From Amycolatopsis acidicola (GTDB taxonomy: Bacteria > Actinomycetota > Actinomycetes > Mycobacteriales > Pseudonocardiaceae), in NCBI RefSeq assembly GCF_007713735.2, contig NZ_VMNW02000091.1, forward strand, positions 1 to 32,987: 32,987 bases of DNA. The letters run 5' to 3'. Below the pieces are notes generated by a model. That model was not told where the DNA came from and made no database searches. It saw only the letters and a program-made list of their open reading frames with translations. Below are positions 21,846-30,680 of the stretch, piece after piece. The position numbers and the translations under genes are program-made. Every line of letters begins with the position of its first letter. Within the stretch, counting starts at the first letter, position 1.

Positions 21846-23048
21846 TCAGAAAGGCGTTCCGCACCAAGGGATCCCGCTCCCGAAGAGCGCGTCGCCCCGG
21901 GCGGGGGCGTCGTCGGTCAGCACGTGGATCCGGTTCAGCTCCGCGAGGCCGGACACGCGCTGGTCGCCGAGGTACAGCATCGCCAGCACGTCCACGTCCA
22001 GCCGGAGGTCCGCGGGCGCGTCCGTCCGCGTGACGGCGTCCGCGCTCACCGAGTACCGGCCCGAGTTCTCCGGCAGCACCGGGTCCGAGACCTCCAGCAC
22101 CACCGGCGCGCCGGTGCCGTACGAGCGCGCGGACAGCGCCGCCTGCACGTCGACCAGCCGCAGCCAAAGCCCGTCGTCCACGGCGATCGTTTCGCACGCG
22201 CGCGGGTCGGCCAGCATCGCGCCGACCGGTTCGTCCAGCGGCCGGTTCGGGGCACGCACTTCGGCCACCAGGTCCACCGACAGCAGGAACCGCCACAACG
22301 CGGCCCGCGCCGCCATGTTCGCCGCGTGCAGGTCCCGCACCACGAGCGCCGCGCCCGCTTCCGGTTCGGTGAAGCTCTGCCTGTTCTCGCTCCGGTAGGC
22401 CACGAACCCGTCGTCGCCGTCCGGCCCGGTGTGCACGGCGACCATGCCCTCCCGCAACCTCGGGTTCGTCCACCTCCACCACGTCGCGCCGCGCGCGATC
22501 ATGCCGGGCCGGCGCGGCCCGATTCGGTGGTACAGCGCGGGAAGCACCTTCTCCGCCTCCTCCGGCGGCACCAGACGCACTCGCCCGCCGGCAGGTGCGT
22601 CCGCGCGGAAAGCGGCACGCGCGCGATGAATCCGCAGCGTCTTCGCGCGCGTGGCGATCCCGTAGCCGAACCGGCCGTAGATCGCGGTTTCGCTGGCGTG
22701 CAAGGCGGCCAGCGGCTCACCCCGGCGGGCGCAGTCCCGCAACTGCTCCCCCATCAACGCCGTCAGCACCCCGCGCCGCGTGTGATCGGCCCGCACCCCG
22801 ACACCGTCCACCGCCGCCGCGGGCACCGCCCGCCCGCCGGGCACCGCGAGCTCGGTCGCGGCCGAGCCGGCGAGCCCGATCAGCTCCCCACCGGCGAACG
22901 CGCCGAACCGCCGCTCCGCCGGGAAGCCCGCGCCGCGCCGCTCCCACGTTTCGTCGTCGAGGGCAGGGAAATGCAGCGCCCGGCCGAGCATGAAGAAAGC
23001 CTCGCGCCGTTCCCCTTCGGCCAGCGGCCGCACTTCGAAGTCGGTCAT
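21846..23048 (-). CDS. Eis-family GNAT N-acetyltransferase, copy 1
   Basis: 400 residues, full Eis length (about 400). An N-terminal GNAT domain with GVGVRADHTRRGVLTALM (acetyl-CoA loop, near 85-102) and the motif HASETAIYGRFGYG holding the proposed catalytic Tyr is followed by a second degenerate GNAT domain and a sterol carrier-like C-terminal domain. The chain ends in Phe, whose carboxylate serves as the base in Mycobacterium Eis. Eis enzymes acetylate lysines and aminoglycosides at several amines; the substrate here is unknown. The ATG at 23048 is chosen because MTDFEVRPL aligns with family starts; the open frame upstream is a run-through. It is paralogous to 23518-24714 and follows a DUF4333 lipoprotein gene, as that copy follows another DUF4333 gene. 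Confidence 0.9.
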   Translation of the reverse strand: MTDFEVRPLAEGERREAFFMLGRALHFPALDDETWERRGAGFPAERRFGAFAGGELIGLAGSAATELAVPGGRAVPAAAVDGVGVRADHTRRGVLTALMGEQLRDCARRGEPLAALHASETAIYGRFGYGIATRAKTLRIHRARAAFRADAPAGGRVRLVPPEEAEKVLPALYHRIGPRRPGMIARGATWWRWTNPRLREGMVAVHTGPDGDDGFVAYRSENRQSFTEPEAGAALVVRDLHAANMAARAALWRFLLSVDLVAEVRAPNRPLDEPVGAMLADPRACETIAVDDGLWLRLVDVQAALSARSYGTGAPVVLEVSDPVLPENSGRYSVSADAVTRTDAPADLRLDVDVLAMLYLGDQRVSGLAELNRIHVLTDDAPARGDALFGSGIPWCGTPF

Positions 23049-23113
23049 ACCGGCCGATCCTCCCCGCACGGGCGCGGGCGGACCACCGGTTTTTCCCGCC
23101 AGCGCCCGGAAGG

Positions 23114-23482
23114 TCACTTCGGCTGGGCGACCTGGTACGTCCCGTCCGGCCCCTGCACGGTCAACGTGACCGTCTTCGGCGCGCCGCCGATCGTGACCTC
23201 GCAGTCGAACGAAACCCCGGTCTGCACGGCCTGGTCCGACGGGCAGCGCACGTTCGTGACGTCGGCGAGGCCATAGGACTGGACCAGCACCTGCCGCACC
23301 CCGTCCTGCAGCGCCCGCTCGTCGAAGATCCGCGCCGGGGACGCGCTCGCGGACGGCGACACGGAAGCACTCGAAGTAGCACCGGCGGTGCTCGGTGTCA
23401 CCTGATCGTCGGCACTCCCGCCGCAGCCCGCGAGCACCAGGACACCGGCTGTCACCAGCATGATCCGGGCGCGCGAGTACAC
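23114..23482 (-). CDS. DUF4333 lipoprotein
   Basis: 122 residues. A signal peptide with lipobox LVLAGC (Cys20) precedes a Ser/Ala/Pro-rich linker (about 22-50) and one DUF4333 domain with VRQVLVQSYGLADVTNVRCPSDQAVQTGVSFDCEVTIGG. Two Cys residues in the domain could form a disulfide. The protein should be anchored on the outer face of the membrane; the function of DUF4333 is unknown. The GTG start has GGAGGG upstream. It lies between the two Eis-like genes and shares its domain with the protein at 24758-25438. Confidence 0.88.
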   Translation of the reverse strand: MYSRARIMLVTAGVLVLAGCGGSADDQVTPSTAGATSSASVSPSASASPARIFDERALQDGVRQVLVQSYGLADVTNVRCPSDQAVQTGVSFDCEVTIGGAPKTVTLTVQGPDGTYQVAQPK

Positions 23483-23517
23483 CGCGGTACCCTCCGAAAG
23501 AAGTCAGTCCAGTGTGG

Positions 23518-24714
23518 TCAGAAGTGTGTACCACACCATCCTGAGGCCCGCGTCGCGAACAGCCGATCCGCGTGCCGCAGCGCATCCGGGCCCGTCGCGC
23601 CGATCCGGCCCACGCCCGCCAGCGCGGACGCCTTCCACGCGCCGAAGTACAGCATCGCCAGCGCATCCACGCCCAGCGTCAGCTCGGCAGGCTCGTCCGT
23701 GCGCTCCGCCCCGTCCGCCGAAACGCGGTATCGCCCGGAGTTGCGCTCCAGCACCCTGTCGGCCACTTCCAGGACGACCGGCTCACCTTCGTACTCCCGC
23801 GCCGCGAGCGCCTGCCCGACATCCACCAGCCGCAGCCACAGGTCGTCGCCTCCGCCGGTCACCGCGCACACCCGCGGGTCGGCGAACAGCAACGGGGTGG
23901 GGTCGTCCGGCGGGCGCCCACCGAGTTCGATGGTGTCCACCAGATCCACCGCGAGCAGATACCGCCACAGCCCCGCGAAGGCTTCGTCGTTCGCGTATTG
24001 CAGGCTCACGACGTCCAATGTGGACGGCTGGTCCCACGCCTTGCGCTCCACCGTGTAGACGGCGTAACCGTCCACCCCCTCCGGTCCACTGTGGACGATC
24101 GCCTGCACCGGGGACTCCGGGCGGCGCAGATGCCGTTCGAAACCCGCCCACCAGTACGGCGGGCGCGTCATCATGCCCGCCCGGTGCGGGAACTGCTCGT
24201 ACAGTTCCGCCAGCCGGTCGAGTTCGGTGTCCAGGCGCAGCAGATCCACCCGGCCTCCCGAAGGCACGCCGTCCCGCAGCCGCGCCCGGCGCCGGTCGAT
24301 CCGGAAATGCTGGGTCACGGTCGAAACCCCGTAGCCGAACCGGTTGTAGATCACGGCTTCGCTGGCGTAGAGCGCCGCGAGCGGGACGCCGCGCTCGGTG
24401 AACTCGGTCAGCTGCGTGCGCATCAGCTCGCTCAGCACGCCGCGCCGGGTGCGGTCGGGCCGGACGCCGACACCGGTGACCGCGCCCATCGGCAGCCGTT
24501 TCCCGCCGGGCACGGTGAGCTCCGCGTCGAAGGAGCGCGCGGTGCCGATCAGCTCGCCGTCGAACGCGCCGAACGTGCGGCCCGGCTGGTGCATCCGCTC
24601 CGCGTAGGGCAGATCCTCGTCGCTGACGGCGAGGATGTGCAGCGTGGTCCGGAAGAGGTCGGCCGCAGCCCGGATCTCGTCGGGCCGCAGCGCCCGTACG
24701 GTGTAGTCGCTCAC
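23518..24714 (-). CDS. Eis-family GNAT N-acetyltransferase, copy 2
   Basis: 398 residues with the same architecture as copy 1: GVGVRPDRTRRGVLSELM, YASEAVIYNRFGYG with the catalytic Tyr, a WRYLLAVDLVDTIEL middle segment, a sterol carrier-like C-terminus and a terminal Phe (CGTHF). The two copies have clearly diverged (SETAIYGRF against SEAVIYNRF), so the duplication is not recent. The start is GTG at 24714, 43 bp after the stop of the second DUF4333 gene, with no clear ribosome site. Substrate specificity cannot be read from the sequence. Confidence 0.9.
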   Translation of the reverse strand: MSDYTVRALRPDEIRAAADLFRTTLHILAVSDEDLPYAERMHQPGRTFGAFDGELIGTARSFDAELTVPGGKRLPMGAVTGVGVRPDRTRRGVLSELMRTQLTEFTERGVPLAALYASEAVIYNRFGYGVSTVTQHFRIDRRRARLRDGVPSGGRVDLLRLDTELDRLAELYEQFPHRAGMMTRPPYWWAGFERHLRRPESPVQAIVHSGPEGVDGYAVYTVERKAWDQPSTLDVVSLQYANDEAFAGLWRYLLAVDLVDTIELGGRPPDDPTPLLFADPRVCAVTGGGDDLWLRLVDVGQALAAREYEGEPVVLEVADRVLERNSGRYRVSADGAERTDEPAELTLGVDALAMLYFGAWKASALAGVGRIGATGPDALRHADRLFATRASGWCGTHF

Positions 24715-24757
24715 GGCCCCGATCGTGGCCGAACCGGGCGGATCGGGCCAGTCGTTT

Positions 24758-25438
24758 TTACTGGCCGGGCCTGCCCACCTGGTACTTGCCGTCGTCGTCC
24801 AGGATCGTCACGGTGACCTGCTGCTGCTCGCCGTCGATGGTGGCGGTGCAGGTGAACGTGGCGCCCGCCTTGACCTCCTGGCCGGACGGGCAGGAGACCG
24901 AGTCGGCGGTCTTGCCGTACTGCTGCAGCATGGATTTCACGCCGTCCTGCACCGCGCTCTGCGAGAGCACCTGCTTGACGAAGAACCCGGGCTTCCAGAA
25001 ACCGGTGACCCCGAGCGCGGCGACGATCACCACCAGCACGGCGATGACGATCCAGAGCAGCTTGCCGCCCTTCTTCCCGCCCTGCTGCGGCCCCGGCGCG
25101 CCGAACCCGGCCTGCTGCCCGTAGTCGTACTGGCCGGGCTGCTGCTGGCCGTAGTAGGGCTGCTGCTGGGTGGGCGGGTACTGGCCGTACTGCGGCTGCT
25201 GCCCGTAACCCGGCTGCTGTCCGTACTGCTGGTTCGGGTCGTACTGGGGCTGTTGCCCGTATTGCGGCTGTTGCCCGTAACCGGGCTGCTGCGGGTACCC
25301 TTGCGCCGGGAACCCACCCGAGGGCGGCTGCTGCGGGTAGCCCTGGGCGGGAAAACCGCCGGACTGCGGCGTGGGAGCGGGCCCCTGGGGGGTCTGTCCC
25401 CACTGCTGGGGGTCGTTGCCGCCGTAGGGCGTGCTCAT
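24758..25438 (-). CDS. DUF4333 membrane protein with Pro/Gln/Tyr-rich cytoplasmic region (Rv2091c-like)
   Basis: 226 residues. The first 115 or so are low complexity: two copies of SGGFPAQGYPQQP and repeated PGYGQQPQYGQ-type units. KKGGK precedes one membrane helix (LLWIVIAVLVVIVAALGVTGFW), then an exported DUF4333 domain with DGVKSMLQQYGKTADSVSCPSGQEVKAGATFTCTATIDG. Rv2091c occupies the same position next to helY in M. tuberculosis. The Tyr/Gln-rich tail may self-associate or bind envelope machinery; this is inference. The ATG at 25438 (GGAG upstream) is chosen over an in-frame start at 25486 because MSTPYGG is a typical start for such proteins. Confidence 0.88.
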   Translation of the reverse strand: MSTPYGGNDPQQWGQTPQGPAPTPQSGGFPAQGYPQQPPSGGFPAQGYPQQPGYGQQPQYGQQPQYDPNQQYGQQPGYGQQPQYGQYPPTQQQPYYGQQQPGQYDYGQQAGFGAPGPQQGGKKGGKLLWIVIAVLVVIVAALGVTGFWKPGFFVKQVLSQSAVQDGVKSMLQQYGKTADSVSCPSGQEVKAGATFTCTATIDGEQQQVTVTILDDDGKYQVGRPGQ

Positions 25439-25509
25439 CGCGAAAACTCCAATCCGGGGGCTGTCCGCTGCGGAAGATCCAACCACACGTTCCTGTGCGC
25501 CCGAAACCG

Positions 25510-28254
25510 CTACTCGGCGCCCGCGGCGACCACGCCGCGGCGGAGTGCTTTGACCGCTTTGGCGGCCGCCGCGCCCACCTGGTCCTCACGCCCGAGTACG
25601 GTCCGGATCTGGTCGAGCAGATCGATCACCTGCCGGGACCAGCGCACGAAATCGCCTGCCGAGAGCTCCTGGCCGTTGGCCTCCGCGGTGGTCAGCACCT
25701 GCTCGAGCGACTCCCCGCGCGCCCACCGGTACACCGGCCAGGCGAACCCGGCATCGGGCTCACGGGTGCGGTCCAGCCGGTGCCGGCGCTCGTCCTCCGC
25801 CAGCTCCGACCACAGCCTCGCGGTGTCCTGCCACGCGCGCGGCACGGCGCCGGAGGGCAACCGCGGCTCCCCCGCCGAATCCCGCCGCGCCTCGAACACC
25901 AGCGTCGACACCACCGCGGCCAGTTCGGCCGGGTTGAGCCCTTCCCACACGCCGTGGCGGATGCACTCGGCGGCCAGCAGATCGGACTCGCTGTAGAGCC
26001 GCGCGAGGATCTGGCCGTGCTCGGTCACCCGGTTCTCGCCCTTGCCGAGGTAACCGCGTTCGTCGAGCAGATCCCGGATCCGGTCGAACGCGCGCGCCAG
26101 CGAATGCGTCGTGGCCGCGACTTTCCGTTGCAGCTGCTCGGTTTCCGCGTGCAGGCGCTGGTAGCGCTCGACCCAGCGCAGGTTCGCCTCACGCTCGGCG
26201 AGCCCGTGGCAGGGATGCGCGCGCAGCTGCTGGCGCAGCGACACCAGCTCCGGGTCGTCGGCCGCGCCGGTGCGGCGCTTTTGCCGCCCTGGCAAGGAAA
26301 TCCCGGCGTTACGCAGGCTGGAGGCGATGTCACGGCGGGTCTTCGGCGAACGCAGCTCGACGTGCTTGGGCAGCCGGATGTGCCCGAGCGCCTCGACCGG
26401 CGCCGGGAAGTCCGCCAGCGACAGTGGTCCGGACCACCTGTCCTCGGTGACCACGACCGGCCGCGGCTCACGCACCGGGTCCAGCCCCGGATCCACCACC
26501 ACCGCCAGGCCGGCCCGGCGGCCCGAGGGCACGGCGATCACGTCGCCCTTGCGCAGCTTCTCCAGCGAGTCGGCCGTACTCGCGCGGCGGGCGGCGCTGT
26601 TCTGCTTGGAAAGCGCCTTCTCGCGGTCCGAAATCTTCTTGCGCAGCTCGACGTATTCGAGCATCTCGCCGAAGTCCGCGGTGATCGCTTCGCTGTACCC
26701 GCGCAGCGCTTCCTTGTTCTTGTCGATCCGCCGGGACAGCCCCACCACCGACCGGTCGGCCTGGAACTGCGCGAAGGACTGCTCCAGCAGATCGCGGGCC
26801 TGCTCCGGGCCCAGCTGCGCGACCAGGTTGATCGCCATGTTGTAGCCGGGCCGGAACGAGGACCGCAGCGGATACGTCCGCGTGGACGCCAAACCCGCCA
26901 CCTGCTTGGGATCCACGCCGGGCTGCCACACGACGACGGCGTGCCCCTCGACGTCGATCCCGCGCCGCCCCGCGCGCCCGGTCAGCTGCGTGTACTCCCC
27001 CGGCGACAGGTCGACGTGCGCCTCGCCGTTGTACTTGACCAGCCGCTCCAGCACCACCGTGCGGGCGGGCATGTTGATGCCCAGCGCCAGCGTTTCGGTG
27101 GCGAACACGACCTTCACCAGGCCGCGCACGAACAGCTCCTCGACCGTTTCCTTGAACGCGGGCAGCATTCCCGCGTGGTGGCTGGCGATGCCGCTTTCCA
27201 GCGCCTCACGCCATTCCCAGTAGCCGAGGACGGCGAGATCGCCCTCCGGCAGATCCCGCGTGTGCTCGGTGATCACCCGGCGCACCTCGGCGCTCTCGTC
27301 GGGTGTGTTCAGCCGCAGACCCGCGCGCGTGCACTGGCTGACCGCCGCGTCACAACCCGCGCGGGAGAAGATGAACACGATCGCCGGCAGCAATCCGGCC
27401 GCGTCCAGCCGCGTGGTGACGTCCACTCGGGACGGTGGCCTGAACCGGGGCCCGCGGAACTGCTGGCGCCCCCGGCCACGAGGCCCGCGCGCGCCGGCGG
27501 GCGCGTGCAGCCGTCCGACTTCCTCGACCCGCCGCAGCAGGCCCGGGTTCATCTTCAGCTCACCGTCGTCGGCGAACAGGTCCAGCAGCCGGTTGCCCAC
27601 CATCATGTGCTGCCACAACGGGACCGGGCGGTGCTCGTCGACGACCACCGTGGTGTCGCCGCGGACCTCGACCAGCCATTCGCCGAACTCCTCGGCGTTG
27701 CTGACCGTGGCGGACAGGCCGACCACGCGCACGTACTCGGGCAGGTGGAGGATGACCTCCTCCCAGACCGCGCCGCGGAACCGGTCGGCGAGGTAGTGCA
27801 CCTCGTCCATCACGACGTAGCCGAGGTCGGTCAGCGCCGAGGAGCCCGCGTAGAGCATGTTGCGCAGCACCTCGGTGGTCATCACGACCACCTGCGCGCC
27901 GCCGTTGATCGCCGTGTCCCCGGTGAGCAGGCCGACGGCGTCGGGGCCGTAGCGCTCGAGCAGGTCGTTGTACTTCTGGTTCGACAGCGCCTTGATCGGC
28001 GTGGTGTAGAAGCACTTCCGGCCCTCGGCGAGCGCGAGGTGCACGGCGAACTCGCCGACCACCGTCTTGCCCGCGCCGGTCGGCGCGCACACCAGCACGC
28101 CGTGCCCTTCCTCGAGCGCCTCACAGCCGCGCACCTGGAAGTCGTCGAACTCGAAAGCAGCCTCCGCCGCGAAACGGCTCAGCTGTGGATGTTTTCCCCG
28201 GCGCTTGGCGGCCTGATAGGCCTCGGCCGGGGACGGAGAAGGGCTAGCGGCCAC
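25510..28254 (-). CDS. helY: Ski2/Mtr4-like DEAD/DEAH-box RNA helicase HelY
   Basis: 914 residues. Superfamily 2 motifs in order: Q-region FEFDDFQ, Walker A APTGAGKT (57-64), TTPIKALSNQK, TGD, DEVH (150-153), LSATVSN, then ATETLALGINMPARTVVLE and QLTGRAGRRGID (motifs V and VI). The C-terminal third matches the DSHCT domain of the Ski2/Mtr4 group, with YSESDLLAAECIRHGVWEGLNPAELAAVVS. HelY (Rv2092c) is the actinobacterial member and is presumed to unwind structured RNA. The start is GTG at 28254 (MAASPSP). It is followed on the same strand by the Rv2091c-like gene and preceded by the lipid kinase gene, 53 bp away. Confidence 0.95.
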   Translation of the reverse strand: MAASPSPSPAEAYQAAKRRGKHPQLSRFAAEAAFEFDDFQVRGCEALEEGHGVLVCAPTGAGKTVVGEFAVHLALAEGRKCFYTTPIKALSNQKYNDLLERYGPDAVGLLTGDTAINGGAQVVVMTTEVLRNMLYAGSSALTDLGYVVMDEVHYLADRFRGAVWEEVILHLPEYVRVVGLSATVSNAEEFGEWLVEVRGDTTVVVDEHRPVPLWQHMMVGNRLLDLFADDGELKMNPGLLRRVEEVGRLHAPAGARGPRGRGRQQFRGPRFRPPSRVDVTTRLDAAGLLPAIVFIFSRAGCDAAVSQCTRAGLRLNTPDESAEVRRVITEHTRDLPEGDLAVLGYWEWREALESGIASHHAGMLPAFKETVEELFVRGLVKVVFATETLALGINMPARTVVLERLVKYNGEAHVDLSPGEYTQLTGRAGRRGIDVEGHAVVVWQPGVDPKQVAGLASTRTYPLRSSFRPGYNMAINLVAQLGPEQARDLLEQSFAQFQADRSVVGLSRRIDKNKEALRGYSEAITADFGEMLEYVELRKKISDREKALSKQNSAARRASTADSLEKLRKGDVIAVPSGRRAGLAVVVDPGLDPVREPRPVVVTEDRWSGPLSLADFPAPVEALGHIRLPKHVELRSPKTRRDIASSLRNAGISLPGRQKRRTGAADDPELVSLRQQLRAHPCHGLAEREANLRWVERYQRLHAETEQLQRKVAATTHSLARAFDRIRDLLDERGYLGKGENRVTEHGQILARLYSESDLLAAECIRHGVWEGLNPAELAAVVSTLVFEARRDSAGEPRLPSGAVPRAWQDTARLWSELAEDERRHRLDRTREPDAGFAWPVYRWARGESLEQVLTTAEANGQELSAGDFVRWSRQVIDLLDQIRTVLGREDQVGAAAAKAVKALRRGVVAAGAE

Positions 28255-28307
28255 CCCGTCAGGGTGTCATACCGGCGCCTGACCTCGCAGGGGAAGGGGT
28301 GGAGAGA

Positions 28308-29141
28308 TCACGCGACCACGGTCAGCGCGCCCGGCACGCACCGCGCGGAGAGCGGCAGGCCGGGTTGCGGCTCGCCGTCCGCGCACACCGGGCGGTCCTC
28401 ACCGTCCAAATGGATTTCGCGCGCGCGGAACGTGCGGACCGCGGGGTGGTTCAGGTGCGCGCCCGCCCGCAACCCCGGCAGCAGGCGCAGGAGGTCGAGC
28501 CGCCCGGCCTGGCCGATGACGGTCACGTCGAACAGCCCGTCGGCCGGGTCGGCGTCCGGGCAGATCGGGATGGCGCCGCCGTAGGACCCGGTGTTTCCCA
28601 CCGCGATCGACAGGGCGTCGAGCTCGAGTTTCCCGTCCTCCGTGCACACCGTGAGCGGCCGGGCGCGGAAACGCCCGAGCTCGGCCAGCACCGCGACGTC
28701 GTAGCGGCGGCGGCCTCGCGGCCAGCGCAGCCGGGAGCCGCGCTGCGCCACCGCCGCGTCGAAGCCCGCGCACAGCACGCTGCCGAACCATGTCCGGCCC
28801 GCCTTGCCGAGGTCGATCCGGCGCCGGCGCCCGGTGCGCACGGCGTCCAGCAGGGCTGCGAGCGCCGCGCGCGGATCGGCCGGAATGCCCAGCGCACGGG
28901 CGAAATCGTTACCGCAGCCCGCCGGGATCACGCCCAGCGCCGTGCCCGTTTCCGCGCAGAACTGCACCGCGTGATGGACCGAACCGTCCCCGCCGAGCAC
29001 GACCAGCAGGTCGGTGTCGTCAGGGGGACGCTCCCGCACGAGGTCGAGGCTGCGCGCCCGCAGCGCGGCAGCGACCGGCACGGCGAGACGCGCGGCCGCA
29101 CCCAGACCGGCGTCCGGGTGCACGGCCAGCGCGGCCCGCAC
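28308..29141 (-). CDS. Diacylglycerol/lipid kinase family protein
   Basis: 277 residues of the DAGK catalytic fold. The nucleotide loop LLVVLGGDGSVHHAVQ is near 45-60. PAGCGNDFARALGIP (73-87) corresponds to the usual GTGND motif with Thr changed to Cys. LCAGFDAAVAQRG, VGNTGSYGGAIPICPDADPADGLFDVTVIG and C-terminal CADGEPQ are also typical. It should phosphorylate diacylglycerol or a related lipid at the membrane, for lipid recycling. GTG start one base after the tatC stop, so it is co-transcribed with the tat genes; it is an extra gene relative to the M. tuberculosis helY-tatC order. The Thr-to-Cys change is conservative enough that activity is likely kept. Confidence 0.92.
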   Translation of the reverse strand: MRAALAVHPDAGLGAAARLAVPVAAALRARSLDLVRERPPDDTDLLVVLGGDGSVHHAVQFCAETGTALGVIPAGCGNDFARALGIPADPRAALAALLDAVRTGRRRRIDLGKAGRTWFGSVLCAGFDAAVAQRGSRLRWPRGRRRYDVAVLAELGRFRARPLTVCTEDGKLELDALSIAVGNTGSYGGAIPICPDADPADGLFDVTVIGQAGRLDLLRLLPGLRAGAHLNHPAVRTFRAREIHLDGEDRPVCADGEPQPGLPLSARCVPGALTVVA

Positions 29142-29142
29142 G

Positions 29143-30108
29143 TCAGGTGATGTCGTCCGTACTCGCCTTGCCCGCCGGCTCGGTCGGCTCGTCCTCCACC
29201 TTGGTCGGCTGGTAGTCGAACGGCGCGGCCTCGTCGTCGCTGAGCTTGTCCCAGCCCTCGTCGACGCGCGCCTTCTCCTTGCGCTTGTCGTGCACGCGCG
29301 AGATCTGGATGGAGATCTCGAACAGCACGGTGAGCGCCCCGGCGAGCCCCAGCATCGAGAACGGGTCCGAGCCCGGCGTGGCGAACGCGGCGAAGACGAA
29401 CAGCAGGAAGATGATGCCGCGGCGCCATTTCTTCAGCTGCGCGTACTTGAGCACGCCGACGAAGTTCAGCATCACCACGAGCAGCGGCAGCTCGAAGCTG
29501 ACCCCGAAGATGACCAGCAGCGACAGCACGAACGAGATGTACTTGTCGGCCGTCAGCGCGGTGGTGAAGAAGTCCCCGCCGAAGCTCATCAGCATCTTGA
29601 ACGCGTGCGGCACGATCAGGTACGCCAGCAGCGCGCCGCACGCGAACAGCACGCTCGCGAAACCGACGAACGTCAGCGCGTACTTGCGTTCCTTCGAATA
29701 CAGCCCGGGCGCGATGAACGCCCAGATCTGGTACAGCCACAGCGGCGAGGTGAGCACCGCGCCCGCGGCGACGCCCACCTTCAGCTGGATCATGATGCCT
29801 TCGAAGGGCGCGCTCTGCAGCAGCCGGCAGCTGCCGTCGGGCCCGATCGTGCCCGGGAGCAGCCGGTCCGCGGGAATACCGCAGTAGGGCGCGTTCATCA
29901 GGTGGCCGAGCGACTCGACCGGGCCCAGCTTCGTCTGGAACCAGATGAACCCGAAGACGCCCCCGGCGATGAGGGCGAGCAACGCGTAACCGAGCCGCCT
30001 ACGGAACTCGTAGATGTGCTCGATCAGCGTCATCGTGCCGTCGGGGTTCAGCCGACGGCTGCGCTTGCGCCGCCGGGACCGGCGGCTGTGGGAGGCGGCC
30101 TCCGCCAC
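29143..30108 (-). CDS. tatC: Sec-independent (Tat) translocase subunit TatC
   Basis: 321 residues with six membrane helices. The conserved N-terminal MTLIEHIYEFRRRLGYAL holds the Glu that binds twin-arginine signals. LTSPLWLYQIWAFIAPGLYSKERKY and FGVSFELPLLVVMLNFVGVL are other hallmarks. The N-terminal 25 residues are strongly basic (RRSRRRKRSRR), and a charged tail of about 55 residues extends beyond the last helix. It forms the signal-recognition core of the Tat system; the GH64 glucanase in this window is a likely substrate. The start is GTG at 30108, 19 bp after tatA. Confidence 0.96.
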   Translation of the reverse strand: MAEAASHSRRSRRRKRSRRLNPDGTMTLIEHIYEFRRRLGYALLALIAGGVFGFIWFQTKLGPVESLGHLMNAPYCGIPADRLLPGTIGPDGSCRLLQSAPFEGIMIQLKVGVAAGAVLTSPLWLYQIWAFIAPGLYSKERKYALTFVGFASVLFACGALLAYLIVPHAFKMLMSFGGDFFTTALTADKYISFVLSLLVIFGVSFELPLLVVMLNFVGVLKYAQLKKWRRGIIFLLFVFAAFATPGSDPFSMLGLAGALTVLFEISIQISRVHDKRKEKARVDEGWDKLSDDEAAPFDYQPTKVEDEPTEPAGKASTDDIT

Positions 30109-30127
30109 GAGAGGAATCCGTCCTTGG

Positions 30128-30421
30128 TCAGCTGGCGTGCTTCTGCTGCTCTTGCTGCTTCTTCAGCTCGTCGAGCTGACGCTGCAGGTCCGCGACCTGC
30201 TGGTCGCTGTTCGCCTGCGGAGTGGCCGACGGCGCCGACAGCTGCTTCTTCTCGGGCTCCTCGGCGGCGTCCTCGTCCTGCATCGACTTGGTCTCGGCCT
30301 TGAAGATCTTCATGGACTTGCCCACCGAGCGAGCCGCGTCGGGAAGCCGCTTGGCACCGAAGAGCAACACCACGATCAGCACCAGGATGATCAAGTGCCA
30401 CGGCTGCAACCCGTTCAGCAT
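30128..30421 (-). CDS. tatA: Tat translocase subunit TatA
   Basis: 97 residues. One N-terminal membrane helix (WHLIILVLIVVLLF), then FGAKRLPDAARSVGKSMKIFKAE, the hinge and amphipathic helix of TatA. The C-terminal half is acidic then Gln/Lys-rich and includes a probable coiled segment (DQQVADLQRQLDELKKQQEQ). TatA oligomers form the export path with TatC. ATAGGAGG gives a strong ribosome site. It lies directly upstream of tatC. Confidence 0.95.
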   Translation of the reverse strand: MLNGLQPWHLIILVLIVVLLFGAKRLPDAARSVGKSMKIFKAETKSMQDEDAAEEPEKKQLSAPSATPQANSDQQVADLQRQLDELKKQQEQQKHAS

Positions 30422-30455
30422 GAGTGGCCTCCTATCTCTGTTTTGTTGCCCAATG

Positions 30456-30671
30456 CTACTGGTTTTCCGGAGTGCGGTGCCGACGCTGCGCCAGCCCGTA
30501 CCGCACCCCGGCCGCGCGCGCCCGCACCAGGCCGGCGCGGTCGTTCGTGTCCGTCACCACCATGCTCATGGTCGAACGGAACCGGCGCAAGACCCGGAAC
30601 AGCCGGATCACCAGCACCGCGAGGAGTAAGAAGCCGGCGGCGGCGAGCACGATGCTCGGCAGGTACGACAC
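30456..30671 (-). CDS. Small membrane protein of unknown function
   Basis: 71 residues. MSYLPSIVLAAAGFLLLAVLVIRLFRVLRRFR gives one N-terminal membrane helix followed by basic residues, with a short polar, Arg-rich cytoplasmic tail. The start is GTG at 30671, 9 bp after the pafC stop; the ribosome site is weak. Position between pafC and tatA and good hydrophobic patterning support a real gene. I do not recognise a family. A role alongside TatA is possible but unsupported. Confidence 0.7.
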   Translation of the reverse strand: MSYLPSIVLAAAGFLLLAVLVIRLFRVLRRFRSTMSMVVTDTNDRAGLVRARAAGVRYGLAQRRHRTPENQ

Positions 30672-30680
30672 GGGGTAACC

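Noticed and set aside
28258..28283. GTCAGG...CCTGAC repeat between the lipid kinase and helY as a terminator.
   Set aside because: A 6-bp stem with a 14-nt loop and no T-run is too weak to support a call.
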